In this document: piece after piece, positions 28,616-38,260 of the stretch
Layout: each line of letters opens with the position of its first letter
Numbering within the stretch: position 1 is the first letter of the stretch
NCBI GenBank assembly: GCA_001801485.1
Contig: MGXV01000040.1
Location: 77,723 to 141,722 of the forward strand
Source: Gammaproteobacteria bacterium RIFCSPHIGHO2_12_FULL_37_14
GTDB taxonomy: Bacteria; Pseudomonadota; Gammaproteobacteria; DSM-16500
Direction: 5' to 3'
Length of the DNA stretch: 64,000 bases
The notes under the pieces: generated by a model
Seen by the model: the letters and a program-made list of their open reading frames with translations, nothing else
Told to the model about the DNA's origin: nothing
The model's database searches: none
Position numbers and translations under genes: made by a program

Positions 28616-30616
28616 ATGCGAGATCGATGGGAGCAAATAGAACAAAATGCCCGAGAGTTTTGGCTAGATGTACATGCTGTTACCAGCAACTTTTTTGGCG
28701 AACAGGATTGGAAGTGGTTGATTCAAAATGATAATCAACACCAGGCGGGCGATGATGCGCAGCCGGCAACTGGTTTATGGGAAAGATTTAAAAAAGAGAT
28801 GATGACAAATGCTCGATTTTATTCGGAAGATAGTGCATTTGAAGATCGAATGATATTAGGTGTTGGCGCAGCTGCTTATGCTATTCCTTATGGATTAGGC
28901 CGATTGTTTTACGACGGTACTTTAAATCTAGTTGAATATGCTACTTGGCGGGTAACAGATCACGCTTATACTCCCTCTCACCCTGAAGGTCGTAAAAAAA
29001 ATGGTCATGCATTAGGGGCTCCGCTAGCCGCTCCTTTTGTTGCACTTGCGGTCACCATTGAAGCGATTGCGCGAGTGGCTGGTATATCCGCATATGGTGG
29101 ACATATCATCCAAGCAGCAGGAAAACGTTCAGCGAATTTATCGAAATACACGCGCGGAATATTTGGTAAATATAGTGCAGAGTCCATTCAAAAAAATGTG
29201 GATGGCTTAAGCGCAAGGCCACAAAGTGCTTGGGATATAGCGGATCGATGCGCTTATGTGACACTACCTGGAGTGATTGCATTTGCAGAGATATTGGGTG
29301 CAGTAGCACTGACTAGCACCTTTGGATTGGGTGAAGGCGTAGGTCGCTCATTAGGTGTTTCCAGGCGTGGAGCGGCGTCAATTACCTTAGCGAGTAAAGT
29401 ATCAGCTAATATCATGAGTCGTTATGTTGGTAAATGCACGGGAACGTATGATGCAGTCTCCCTGAAAAAAGACTGCGGGATCATTTTTGGAAAAATAAAT
29501 AACGGATGGGAGGCATTGGATGCACTAGGTGCATTTACTCTCCCATTAACCATTGGTTTAGTGGAGGCAAGTGCTGCATTGGCACTCACTGGCACTTTGG
29601 GATTAGGTGAATCACTGGGTCGTTTAGCAGGTATTTCCGACCGTTCTAAAAATGGTGTGCTTGCTACATTAGCTACAATGGGGCACTTCTTAGGATTTTC
29701 TCATTCGACTGAACATTATACTCGAGCATTCACCAAACCAGTGCGCTCATGGTGGGATGCATGTGATGTTGTTGGTACAGTAATGAGTGGCGTGACAATA
29801 GGATTGCTTGCTACGGTCATTTCAACACCATTGGCGTTGATTGGTATGTCAAAATCTAATTACCATCGATTTAATTACTATCGCCATAGAATTAAAAACG
29901 CTATTAATGAAAGAAGAGACGTGGCGGTTGATCGTGCATTGGAAGAGTATCATGCAGCAGAATTAGAAAAATGTGAAAGTTCTTTTTCAGGAGCGTTTTT
30001 TAGCAAATTTAATATACTGAATATCATTGGTCAGACAGTATATGCATTTAGTCGTTATATTTTAGCGCCATTCGCCTATACATTAGGTATAGCTTTCAAA
30101 AATTTTGGTGGCATCATACCTCTTGTTAAGTGGATGGCAGCTCCCATACCCGATAATGAAACTGTTGAGGGAAGTGTTAGGCAACGTTTTGCGGATTTGA
30201 AAAAATCTTTAAATGAATATGGTCATTTACAAATGGAAAACGTTGAGCATGGTCTGAAAATTGCAAATGACAGGACATTGATGGGTAAAATTAAATTTGG
30301 CTTATTCTCTGAAGGCAGAAAAATTATGTCATTAGGACATACGCCGGAAGAAAAAGTATTGAGTGAATTTAGTAGCAAATTTGAAGAGTATGTGAGAGCA
30401 ACTAAGAGACAAAAGCAATCAGTTTCCACTCATGCTTTTTTCAAAGACGATATAGCATGGAATAAAAAACGATTTGATTATGATACGATGGTGGCCCACA
30501 TCCAACAATCTTTTGGGAGTCAGGTTGATAAAAGGGCGGTGGCTAATATCGCTGAATTGATTAAAAATGATATTATAAGTGCGGGTGATCAAAATACTCG
30601 TCGTTTAGAAAATTAG
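28616..30616 (+). CDS. Large orphan protein with internal repeats (possible secreted effector)
   Basis: 666 residues, no recognised family and no Sec signal. A unit of about 50 residues recurs around residues 204-253, 296-347 and 376-420: it begins with a Trp-Asp/Glu-Ala pattern (SAWDIADR, NGWEALDA, SWWDACDV), continues as a hydrophobic Gly/Ala/Leu-rich helix pair and ends GLGExxGRxxGxS. A weaker copy lies near residues 125-160. The C-terminal 200 residues are charged and helical. The small downstream gene (20 bases away) is probably cotranscribed. Long soluble orphans with amphipathic repeats are common among Dot/Icm-type effectors; that role is a guess from context. Confidence 0.7.
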   Translation: MRDRWEQIEQNAREFWLDVHAVTSNFFGEQDWKWLIQNDNQHQAGDDAQPATGLWERFKKEMMTNARFYSEDSAFEDRMILGVGAAAYAIPYGLGRLFYDGTLNLVEYATWRVTDHAYTPSHPEGRKKNGHALGAPLAAPFVALAVTIEAIARVAGISAYGGHIIQAAGKRSANLSKYTRGIFGKYSAESIQKNVDGLSARPQSAWDIADRCAYVTLPGVIAFAEILGAVALTSTFGLGEGVGRSLGVSRRGAASITLASKVSANIMSRYVGKCTGTYDAVSLKKDCGIIFGKINNGWEALDALGAFTLPLTIGLVEASAALALTGTLGLGESLGRLAGISDRSKNGVLATLATMGHFLGFSHSTEHYTRAFTKPVRSWWDACDVVGTVMSGVTIGLLATVISTPLALIGMSKSNYHRFNYYRHRIKNAINERRDVAVDRALEEYHAAELEKCESSFSGAFFSKFNILNIIGQTVYAFSRYILAPFAYTLGIAFKNFGGIIPLVKWMAAPIPDNETVEGSVRQRFADLKKSLNEYGHLQMENVEHGLKIANDRTLMGKIKFGLFSEGRKIMSLGHTPEEKVLSEFSSKFEEYVRATKRQKQSVSTHAFFKDDIAWNKKRFDYDTMVAHIQQSFGSQVDKRAVANIAELIKNDIISAGDQNTRRLEN

Positions 30617-30636
30617 AAAATTGATAAGAGGAATGA

Positions 30637-30975
30637 ATGATGTCTGAAAAAGTACGTATAAAATTATCTTATCCAACAGTATTTCCAGATTTAAATAAGT
30701 TGGAAAATTTGAAGGATGATCACGCACGAGATTATTTAGAAATTGAAAGAATGCGTTATGGACATATTAAAGAGATGCAGCAAGTTAGCCCAGAGCAGCA
30801 AACGCATTGGGCCATTAAAAAATTAACTCGCTTATCCGATCATGATATCGATCAACTTTATACCGAAGATGCAGCAGAAGTGACCAAAGTGATTTTTAGT
30901 TTTATTGAGAAATATTTTACGCTGGCTAAAAAAATGTGGTCGGATGAAGGTAATGGTAACAAATCGAATAAATAA
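30637..30975 (+). CDS. Small acidic orphan protein, possible partner of the upstream gene
   Basis: 112 residues, soluble, highly charged. It begins with a beta-like segment (KVRIKLSYPTVF) and continues with helices including IKKLTRLSDHDIDQLYTEDAAEVTKVI. The order (short strand region, then LTxLSxxDIxxL and an acidic/Val helix) loosely resembles phage tail assembly chaperones, but no other phage gene is nearby and the match is weak. A GAGG ribosome site lies upstream, and it follows the 666-residue gene closely, so it may be a chaperone or partner for it. Confidence 0.6.
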   Translation: MMSEKVRIKLSYPTVFPDLNKLENLKDDHARDYLEIERMRYGHIKEMQQVSPEQQTHWAIKKLTRLSDHDIDQLYTEDAAEVTKVIFSFIEKYFTLAKKMWSDEGNGNKSNK

Positions 30976-31047
30976 AAATTAACCTTCGCCTTTTATTTTC
31001 TAATCACATAAAATAAGCGTTTTGCTTGATGAGATGGATTTCATTGC

Positions 31048-32631
31048 GTGCGATTTCGAAAATTAGTTGGTTTTTGCTTAGGAATGGTCATTATAGCTAG
31101 TCATGCAGCTGTGATTTCTTCTACCAATTCGGCTAATCAGTATCATTTACATTCTCTATCTGGCTTTTTTCGATTTAACTACGACAATAATATAAAAATG
31201 CCAAATCAAATCCAATCTATAGGTTTATTGGGTGTCAATTATTTTGCGGACATTACTCCCTCTATTTATGCAGGAATCGGTGGCTATGGTGCAATTCGTG
31301 GAACCCAAGGAGGCTTATTTACTGTCGGTATTGGTGGAGGGGTGCATCATGAGTTGATATCTCATTGGTGGGGAGATGTAGGATTATTTGTTGGCGGAGG
31401 AGGCGGTAGAGCCTCATTAGTAGGTGGTGGTTTAATGTTGCGGCCTAGCGTTGGAATTGCTTATGCCTGGCCATGGGCACGTTTAGGATTGCATTATAGT
31501 TATATTACTTTTCCGAGCGGCGAAATTCGTAGCCAACAATTGGGTATTGATGTTGATCTACCAACCGATTTTTATTATCTCATTCCTCAAGACAGTCACG
31601 TGGGTCGTACTTTATTTAATCTGGATGAGATTCATTTGCCCAAAGGTAAATTTATTGATTTTCAACGCAATGATTTTGCTATTTTGTTACAAGCATATAA
31701 ACAGCGCTCAGGAACAAACAATATCGATAATGACATTCAAGATGGGACGATCAAATTAGTTGGTGCTGAATTCGATCATTACTTCACTGATAATATATTT
31801 TGGTGGTTAAAAACATCAGGCGCATTTTCTGGTATTCCCAATGGGTACATGGATGTGTTAGGCGGTCTTGGTTATCACTATGCGTTAGGATCCACAGGCT
31901 TTGCATTTGTTCCACAGATGGGAATAGGTGCGGGTGGTGGTGGTATGGTTGATACCGGCGGAGGTTTTTTGGTTAATCCATTACTCGGTATTGAATATCC
32001 TTTGATGTCGAGATTTGCGCTGCGTATCAGTAGCGGTTATCTGTGGTCGCCAAATGGCGAATTAAATGCCGTTCCAATTACAGGTGAGCTGCTTTATCAT
32101 TTAGATAATGCTATTGAAAAGACAAAATCAACTAATTTTTTCGTTAATCATTATGATATCCAGGGTTGGCGTATTCAGTTTTTTAATCAAACTTATTTTC
32201 ATCCCCAACGTACAATTAGCTCCACTACTTCTGCCATTGAACTGATCGGCGTTCAAATTGATCAATTATTTTTGCCATGGTTTTTTATTAGTTACCAAGC
32301 TACTGGTGCTTATAGTGGATTTCATGCTGGTGGTTATGCAACGGGAATGATTGGTCCTGGAATACAAAGTAAAGAATTTTTTCATCATCATATACAATTT
32401 TTCTCTGAAGTATTGCTGGGAGCAGGCGGAGGCGGAGGACTTGCTATCAGCGGTGGTTCACTCATTGAACCGGTGATTGGTATTCGCTATTCATTTACGC
32501 CAATCATAGGCGTACAAGCGAGTGTCAGCCAACTAAAAGCATTACAGGATAATTTAAATACACCGGTGTTGAATGTTGGGTTAACGGTGAGATTTGATAT
32601 TCTTAATCAAGCTTATCGTGGAGCAACATAA
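31048..32631 (+). CDS. Three-repeat glycine-rich putative outer-membrane barrel protein
   Basis: 527 residues with a signal peptide (about residues 1-21, ending HAAV). The mature part consists of three related modules beginning near residues 59, 237 and 397 (LLGVNYF, LVGAEFDHYF, LIGVQIDQLF). Each has alternating hydrophobic beta strands and a central Gly motif of the form GxGGGGxxxxGGxLxxPxxGIxY. Composition and alternating pattern suggest outer-membrane beta strands. The start is GTG at 31048; the ribosome site is weak. The last 19 bases overlap the convergent cfa gene. I know no named family for it. Confidence 0.7.
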   Translation: MRFRKLVGFCLGMVIIASHAAVISSTNSANQYHLHSLSGFFRFNYDNNIKMPNQIQSIGLLGVNYFADITPSIYAGIGGYGAIRGTQGGLFTVGIGGGVHHELISHWWGDVGLFVGGGGGRASLVGGGLMLRPSVGIAYAWPWARLGLHYSYITFPSGEIRSQQLGIDVDLPTDFYYLIPQDSHVGRTLFNLDEIHLPKGKFIDFQRNDFAILLQAYKQRSGTNNIDNDIQDGTIKLVGAEFDHYFTDNIFWWLKTSGAFSGIPNGYMDVLGGLGYHYALGSTGFAFVPQMGIGAGGGGMVDTGGGFLVNPLLGIEYPLMSRFALRISSGYLWSPNGELNAVPITGELLYHLDNAIEKTKSTNFFVNHYDIQGWRIQFFNQTYFHPQRTISSTTSAIELIGVQIDQLFLPWFFISYQATGAYSGFHAGGYATGMIGPGIQSKEFFHHHIQFFSEVLLGAGGGGGLAISGGSLIEPVIGIRYSFTPIIGVQASVSQLKALQDNLNTPVLNVGLTVRFDILNQAYRGAT

Positions 32632-33734
32632 CCACCGACTATACCAGTTTTTGATAGCACAATTTGCCACAGTTGAATAGAGCGAGCACGGAAAGTGCCT
32701 GCGCATGATAATAAATAGTAGGTCCACATCCGATAAAAACGCTCATCATATTTTGATTTTAATTCTTCCCAATGTTGAATGAAATTTTGATACCATGCCA
32801 TGAGTGTCTGATCGTAATAAGCACCAAAATTGTGCCAGTCTTCCATCACGAAAAATTTTTCTGAAGTTTTAGCAATTTGAGCGATGGAGGGTAACATGCC
32901 ATTCGGAAAAATATATTTGATGATCCAATCATTGGCAAATAGGCTAGTTATGTTGACGCCTATTGTATGTAACAAAAATAAACCTTCTTCGGTTAAATTT
33001 CGATGAACCGTTTGCATAAATATTTCATAATTAGGATGACCAACATGCTCAAACATACCAACTGAGACGATGCGATCGAATTTATCATGAAGATCACGGT
33101 AATCTTGCAAACGAATTTCGATTGGCCATCCTTTGCAATACTCTTTCGCATATTCATATTGTTGTTGTGAAATGGTGACGCCGACGACATTGACGCCATG
33201 TTGTTCGGCTGCATATTTAGCCAGTCCGCCCCAGCCGCAACCAATATCTAATAATCGTAATCCAGGTTTTAATTGAAGTTTTTTGCAGATTAAATCTAAT
33301 TTAGCGAGTTGTGCTTCTTCCAAATAGTTAGTGTTACTCCAATAACCACAGCTGTAAATCATTCGATTATCTAACATGGCTTTGAATAATGTATTGCCTA
33401 AATCATAATGCTTTTTACCCACATCTTTTGCACGATGTTTAGATTGAAAATTAATAATTTTAGCCAATAATTCTTTTATAGATGTTTGAAATGGTTTTCC
33501 GACTTTGGCGTCAAGCCCTGCTCGCAGTATCTTATAAAAAAAAATATCTAATTGTTGGCAATCCCACCATTTATCCATATAGGATTCGCCTAAACCAAGC
33601 GCTCCTTCATTGATCACGCGTTGATAGAAGGCCGGATGATGCACTTGAATATCCCATGGTTGATTGCCATCGAGATGAATGCCAGCTGATTGCAAAAGAT
33701 TTTGTGCGTAACGTTGAATAGTGATTTTATTCAT
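32613..33734 (-). CDS. cfa: Cyclopropane-fatty-acyl-phospholipid synthase
   Basis: Adds a methylene group from SAM across double bonds of membrane phospholipid acyl chains. 373 residues, matching the family (about 380). Visible: the lipid-binding N-terminal part with GALGLGESYMDKWWD, the SAM motif LLDIGCGWGGLAKYAAE, VTISQQQYEYAK, the catalytic-region DRIVSVGMFEHVGHPNY and a C-terminal WHNFGAYYDQTLMAWYQNF. Convergent with the barrel protein gene. Cyclopropanation typically hardens membranes in stationary phase or inside hosts. Confidence 0.96.
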   Translation of the reverse strand: MNKITIQRYAQNLLQSAGIHLDGNQPWDIQVHHPAFYQRVINEGALGLGESYMDKWWDCQQLDIFFYKILRAGLDAKVGKPFQTSIKELLAKIINFQSKHRAKDVGKKHYDLGNTLFKAMLDNRMIYSCGYWSNTNYLEEAQLAKLDLICKKLQLKPGLRLLDIGCGWGGLAKYAAEQHGVNVVGVTISQQQYEYAKEYCKGWPIEIRLQDYRDLHDKFDRIVSVGMFEHVGHPNYEIFMQTVHRNLTEEGLFLLHTIGVNITSLFANDWIIKYIFPNGMLPSIAQIAKTSEKFFVMEDWHNFGAYYDQTLMAWYQNFIQHWEELKSKYDERFYRMWTYYLLSCAGTFRARSIQLWQIVLSKTGIVGGYVAPR

Positions 33735-33816
33735 ATGGACAGCATTATCCCGTTGTCAATTCCAAGAAGTTGAAGATCGTACGTAAAACTTTAAATCTTG
33801 TCAAAGATTCTGTGCT

Positions 33817-35112
33817 CTATGCATTGATATTGATGTCTTCACCCAGATGTTTCCATTTTTTGAAAAAATCAGGATAAATAGTTTTGATGCTTTCGACTTT
33901 TTCAAGGATGATGCCCGGCACTCGTAAACCAATGATAGCAAAAGCCATTGCTTTACGGTAATCAGGATGAGCATCTATCATGTCAACGGCTTGTGGAATA
34001 CCAGGAAAAATTTTAATCCAATCATGACCAGATTCAATATGAATACCCATTTTTACTAAGCTATTTTTGATAGCAGCCATTCTTTCTACTTCTTTCCGCC
34101 GGATACGACCGATATGTGCAATCCTTGTAGGGGATTTAGCAAAAGGCGCAATAGCACTAAGCGCTAAAAATTCATCTGAAAAATTTCGCATGCTTACTTC
34201 AATTCCTTGTAATTGTTCTGGACCTTTAACAGTTAATCCTGAATGATTTTCGATCACTCGACAACCCATTTTTTCAAGTAATAAAATAAATTTGCTGCTG
34301 GGTTGTTTTGCAAGCGTACGCTTAATATGTTGAATGGTCACTTCGCCGCCAGTGACAGCGGCCGCAGCAAAAAAATAAGATGCTAAAGCAAAATCTGGTT
34401 CAACAATGTAATCTTTTGCTTGATATCGCTGTGGTATCGGTATCATTAGCTGTGCTTGATGCATGCGGTGAACCAGCACGCCATATTCGGCCATCATAGC
34501 GCATGTTATATCAATGCTTGGGTGATCAATGCCATCACGTAAATTTAAGGTAAAAGGGGATCGCGCAAAGGGAGCTATCATGAGTAGGGCTGAAATAATT
34601 TGATAGTTTATTGGGGTGTTAAATGTTAACTCACCGCCCTCAAGTGATTCGCTACCCACTAAGGTAAAGGGTATTTTTTTGACATCGTTTGGTATGAGTT
34701 GCATTCCTTGACGCGCCAATATATTTAATAATTGCATGTTTGTTTTTTCAGCTAACTGAGGAGAGCCATCAACATAATAAATACCACCGGATATGGCACA
34801 GCTAGCTATTAAAAATTGGAAAATAGTTTGAGATTTTTCACACCAAATAGAGGCTTGTTTTTTGGGAAATTTGCCGTTTCCACCAGCAATAATGCATGAT
34901 TTAGACTTTTCATCTAATTGGATAGCAATACCGAGTTGGTGCAATGCTTTAATCAGGGCAAGTGTTGAAGGACTAATTTGAATGCCAGATATTTCAGATA
35001 CTCCTTCTGCTAAGGCACTTAACAACAATGCTCTTTGAGTAATGTTTTTAGCGCCAGGTAATTCAATTTTGGCATGAATTGGGCCTTTAACAGATTGAAT
35101 GGTTTGTTGCAT
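33817..35112 (-). CDS. EPSP-synthase-family protein, divergent AroA-like
   Basis: 431 residues, the length of AroA (3-phosphoshikimate 1-carboxyvinyltransferase), and similar to it along the whole length by eye: LPGAKNITQRALLLSALAEG (usual PGSKS..NRALL), SALLMIAPFA, DFALASYFFAAAAVTGG, KEVERM, HPDYRKAM and IKTIYPDFF. The catalytic Asp, Glu, Lys and Arg equivalents are kept. However, the PEP-binding GNAGTAMR loop is replaced by EKSQTIFQF, the RxKERP loop by QLAEKTN, and the His of DHRMAM by Tyr. It may be a paralogue with another substrate, or an aroA under relaxed constraint. It has its own short upstream region and lies divergent from the TPR-methyltransferase. Confidence 0.75.
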   Translation of the reverse strand: MQQTIQSVKGPIHAKIELPGAKNITQRALLLSALAEGVSEISGIQISPSTLALIKALHQLGIAIQLDEKSKSCIIAGGNGKFPKKQASIWCEKSQTIFQFLIASCAISGGIYYVDGSPQLAEKTNMQLLNILARQGMQLIPNDVKKIPFTLVGSESLEGGELTFNTPINYQIISALLMIAPFARSPFTLNLRDGIDHPSIDITCAMMAEYGVLVHRMHQAQLMIPIPQRYQAKDYIVEPDFALASYFFAAAAVTGGEVTIQHIKRTLAKQPSSKFILLLEKMGCRVIENHSGLTVKGPEQLQGIEVSMRNFSDEFLALSAIAPFAKSPTRIAHIGRIRRKEVERMAAIKNSLVKMGIHIESGHDWIKIFPGIPQAVDMIDAHPDYRKAMAFAIIGLRVPGIILEKVESIKTIYPDFFKKWKHLGEDININA

Positions 35113-35245
35113 GTACGTTCCTTGTCCCTATTTGATAGCTTGTTAATGGATGAGTGGTTTCCATTGACTGTTGCGATCGGCTATCATCATTAATCATTAC
35201 GACAGTATACAATTAAATTATTGTAATGTTAAATTACAGGACATC

Positions 35246-36832
35246 ATGATTACCCTCGATGACATCCAAAAATTACATCAAGCAGGCCAGCTCGATGAAG
35301 CCAAACAAGGCTATTTTGATTGGATTAAGATAAACCCGCGTGATGTCACTGCGCTACATTTATTGGGATTGTTGAATGCCGAAATAGGTGAGTTAGATGC
35401 TGCGCAAGATTGCTTTACTCAAGCCTTAGTTCTCGAGCCAGAGAATGTCAATATCCAATTGCATTTTGCAAATGTTTTAAAGGCAAAAGGATTTTACGAT
35501 CAATCATTCGATATCTTAAAAAAGATTCTTCATCAACATCCAACGTTTTCGGCAGCATATAATAATTTGGGAACAATTTATTTTATACAAGAAAAATGGC
35601 AAGAAGCTATTTCATCATTTCAATCAGCCATTGCAATACAAGCTAATTATATTGATGCGTATTATAATTTAGCTCTTGTCTACATTAAAATAAATCAAAG
35701 AGTAGATGCCATCCGCATTTGCGAAGCAATATTGGAATTGGCGCCGCAACATGTGGGTGCGCATTTCCAATTAGCATGTGTATTCATGCAGCAGGATAAA
35801 TACCAAGTCGCAATTGAGCATCTGTCAATCATTGCGCAATCACATACTTCTCATTTTGAAACCAAAACAAATTTGGCGACATGTTTATTTAAATTAGGCA
35901 AGCTTAACGAAGCAAAATTTTGTTATTTGGAAGCATTATCCCTCTCCTCTAGTGATACACAAATATTTTTTAATTTAGGTGTGATTGAGGCACAGTTAGG
36001 TCATATGCAAGTGGCAATGGATTATTACGAGCAAGCTATAAAAATTGATCCTAATTTCTTTGAAGCACATTATAATTTAGGTGTGTTATTGTTAAGAGCC
36101 AAGGGTCCTGATGCTGCATTAATTTGCTTTCATGAAGCTTTGCGTATCCAGCCAACGAACACGATAGTTCAACACTTAATTGACGTACTAACACCAGAAA
36201 AACATTTATCGACGTTACCAGCTGATTTTGTTAGCTCGCTTTTTGATTCTTATGCGGATCATTATGATGTGCATTTGACAAATATTTTGCAATATGAATT
36301 ACCTCAGCGAATTTATCAATGGATAGTTGAATTGACTGGAAAAGCATATCAAGAATGGAATATTTTAGATTTGGGTTGTGGTACCGGATTATGTGGAAAG
36401 CTTTTTAAAACAAACACTAATTATCTAATTGGCGTTGATCTTTCAAAAAAAATGTTGGCTATTGCTGCGGAAAAAAGTATGTATGATGAATTAATTTTAT
36501 CCGATGTTTTATCATTTTTAAGCGAGCAACATCATTCATATGATTTGATTATTGCTGGAGATGTGCTCGGTTATCTGGGTGATTTGTCCATGTTATTTTC
36601 TGGAGTGTTGCGAGCTTTAAAGTTTGCAGGATTATTTGTGTTTAGTGCAGAAATCAGTGAGCAAGAAGGTTATCATGTTACCTCCTTTGGTCGGTTTGTT
36701 TACAGTAAGCAATATCTAGATCAGTTAATTATTCAAAACCAATTGGCTATTATGCGATATGAGCTAGTCACTCTGCGTATAGAAAATAATGTACCAGTCT
36801 TGGGACATTTATATATGATAAGACTCAAATAA
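35246..36832 (+). CDS. TPR-repeat protein fused to a SAM-dependent methyltransferase
   Basis: 528 residues from ATG 35246, which has an AGGA site upstream (the open frame starts 75 bases earlier). Residues 1-330 form about nine tetratricopeptide repeats with the usual A-x-x-x-Y/F and P-pattern; residues 340-528 are a class I methyltransferase with motif I LDLGCGTGLCG near residue 375 and VDLSKKML after it. TPR-methyltransferase fusions occur in proteobacteria and are thought to methylate proteins bound by the TPR part; the target here is unknown. Divergent from the AroA-like gene. Confidence 0.85.
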   Translation: MITLDDIQKLHQAGQLDEAKQGYFDWIKINPRDVTALHLLGLLNAEIGELDAAQDCFTQALVLEPENVNIQLHFANVLKAKGFYDQSFDILKKILHQHPTFSAAYNNLGTIYFIQEKWQEAISSFQSAIAIQANYIDAYYNLALVYIKINQRVDAIRICEAILELAPQHVGAHFQLACVFMQQDKYQVAIEHLSIIAQSHTSHFETKTNLATCLFKLGKLNEAKFCYLEALSLSSSDTQIFFNLGVIEAQLGHMQVAMDYYEQAIKIDPNFFEAHYNLGVLLLRAKGPDAALICFHEALRIQPTNTIVQHLIDVLTPEKHLSTLPADFVSSLFDSYADHYDVHLTNILQYELPQRIYQWIVELTGKAYQEWNILDLGCGTGLCGKLFKTNTNYLIGVDLSKKMLAIAAEKSMYDELILSDVLSFLSEQHHSYDLIIAGDVLGYLGDLSMLFSGVLRALKFAGLFVFSAEISEQEGYHVTSFGRFVYSKQYLDQLIIQNQLAIMRYELVTLRIENNVPVLGHLYMIRLK

Positions 36833-36907
36833 TGTATAGTGGGTCTGGAACTCTTGCTATTCTGACTGTAATATCATTTATCATGATTGATAAATGAAGA
36901 GAATACC

Positions 36908-38230
36908 ATGAACTACATTATGCGCATTTTCATCTATATTCTCATTTCGCTGTTGCTCATTAGCTGTATGAATAGTCAATTGCCATCACGTCCTAAAGAT
37001 CTTACTCATGAAACGTGGCAGCGATCAATCACTACCACTTCCGCTCAATGGACGACTGGTGCGGATCATTGGTTTTATACAGGCGATCCTAATGGTACTG
37101 AAAAAATAAATCGTCAAGCACCCGATTCGGTGGGCATGAGTACGACTGTGGTGCGAGTCTCGGATTTCACCACAATTAAAACAGATGGAGCGTATCAATT
37201 ACAACTATTTGGTACGGACGATCGAAATAGCGTTTATATCAATGGACCAAATGTAGCTGTAAATGCCGTATCCGTTAGTATACAAGATGACACATTAGTG
37301 ATACGCCAAACTAATAAGGAAATTTCAAATAGCTTAATGAATGGTGTAATTGTACGTGTTGGCGTGAATCAATTGCATAAATTAATCCAAAAAGGTTGTG
37401 GAACAGTAGAAGCAATTCGCATTCAAAGTGATCACCTCGCCATTACGTCGACAGCAACGGCAATGGGTAATGTTTATTTAATTGGAAATGTTAATCTAAA
37501 ACGCATTGTGTTAAATGGTACTGGATCAGTGACAGTGTTGGGAGCAAGCTCACCAAATTTAGTTATTCATACCAAGGGTAGTGGTGCAGTAAATGTGAAG
37601 GGTAACGTTGGAATTCAATCTATTGTTCATCACGGACAAAGTGATATTAATATTTTAGGCGCGAATAGTAATAAGCTCGATATTGATGCAGACGGCGCCG
37701 GTAAAATTAGTATTAAAGGGATTGTTAAATTAAACCATTTAACAGCTAAAGATGACGTTTGCATTTATATTGATGAGGTGAGAAGTCAATGCGTGGAAGC
37801 CAATCTTTCTGGCAATGTCCGTGTTGGATTAAAAGGATTAACCAAAGATTTATATGTCAATACGATAGGGACTTCAATTTTTTGGGGAAGATATTTGTGT
37901 TCAAGAAATGCTTATGTCACTGCCTGCAATCAATCACATATTAATGTGGCAGCCTGCGGCAAAATATTTGCTTCAGCGGTTGATCAGGCTAGCGTATATT
38001 TTTACGGCCCTTCGAATATTTTGTCAGAGTTTACTAAGGATGAAGGTAGCGTCATTGCTATGGGTGATCAGACGTGGTGCACGTATGGCACTGAATCTCG
38101 ATCCTATTCGTATACTGATGCTCACAAAGGAGAAGCGGTTGCGGTGTATCAAGAAGTGGATCTTTCTGCGCGTTATCCTTCACATCGGCATAGTAGTAAA
38201 AGAGCTAATGCTATGAATTATATTAAATAA
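36908..38230 (+). CDS. Lipoprotein with GIN/DUF2807-type beta-helix domain
   Basis: 440 residues from ATG 36908 (an upstream TTG adds seven residues). The N-terminus is a lipoprotein signal with lipobox LLISC near residue 20. From about residue 90 the protein is a series of short beta repeats (for example VYLIGNVNLKRIVLNGTGSV, then LVIHTKGSGAVNVKGN) as in the putative autotransporter-adhesin head GIN domain. Such proteins are envelope-attached and of unknown function. The gene is convergent with sppA and ends before a large palindrome. Confidence 0.8.
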   Translation: MNYIMRIFIYILISLLLISCMNSQLPSRPKDLTHETWQRSITTTSAQWTTGADHWFYTGDPNGTEKINRQAPDSVGMSTTVVRVSDFTTIKTDGAYQLQLFGTDDRNSVYINGPNVAVNAVSVSIQDDTLVIRQTNKEISNSLMNGVIVRVGVNQLHKLIQKGCGTVEAIRIQSDHLAITSTATAMGNVYLIGNVNLKRIVLNGTGSVTVLGASSPNLVIHTKGSGAVNVKGNVGIQSIVHHGQSDINILGANSNKLDIDADGAGKISIKGIVKLNHLTAKDDVCIYIDEVRSQCVEANLSGNVRVGLKGLTKDLYVNTIGTSIFWGRYLCSRNAYVTACNQSHINVAACGKIFASAVDQASVYFYGPSNILSEFTKDEGSVIAMGDQTWCTYGTESRSYSYTDAHKGEAVAVYQEVDLSARYPSHRHSSKRANAMNYIK

Positions 38231-38260
38231 TTTCGTAACTTGTTTAAAACGGTAGCTTGG

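Noticed and set aside
30637..32631. Possible prophage segment suggested by the tail-chaperone resemblance
   Set aside because: No other phage gene, integrase or attachment site occurs nearby.
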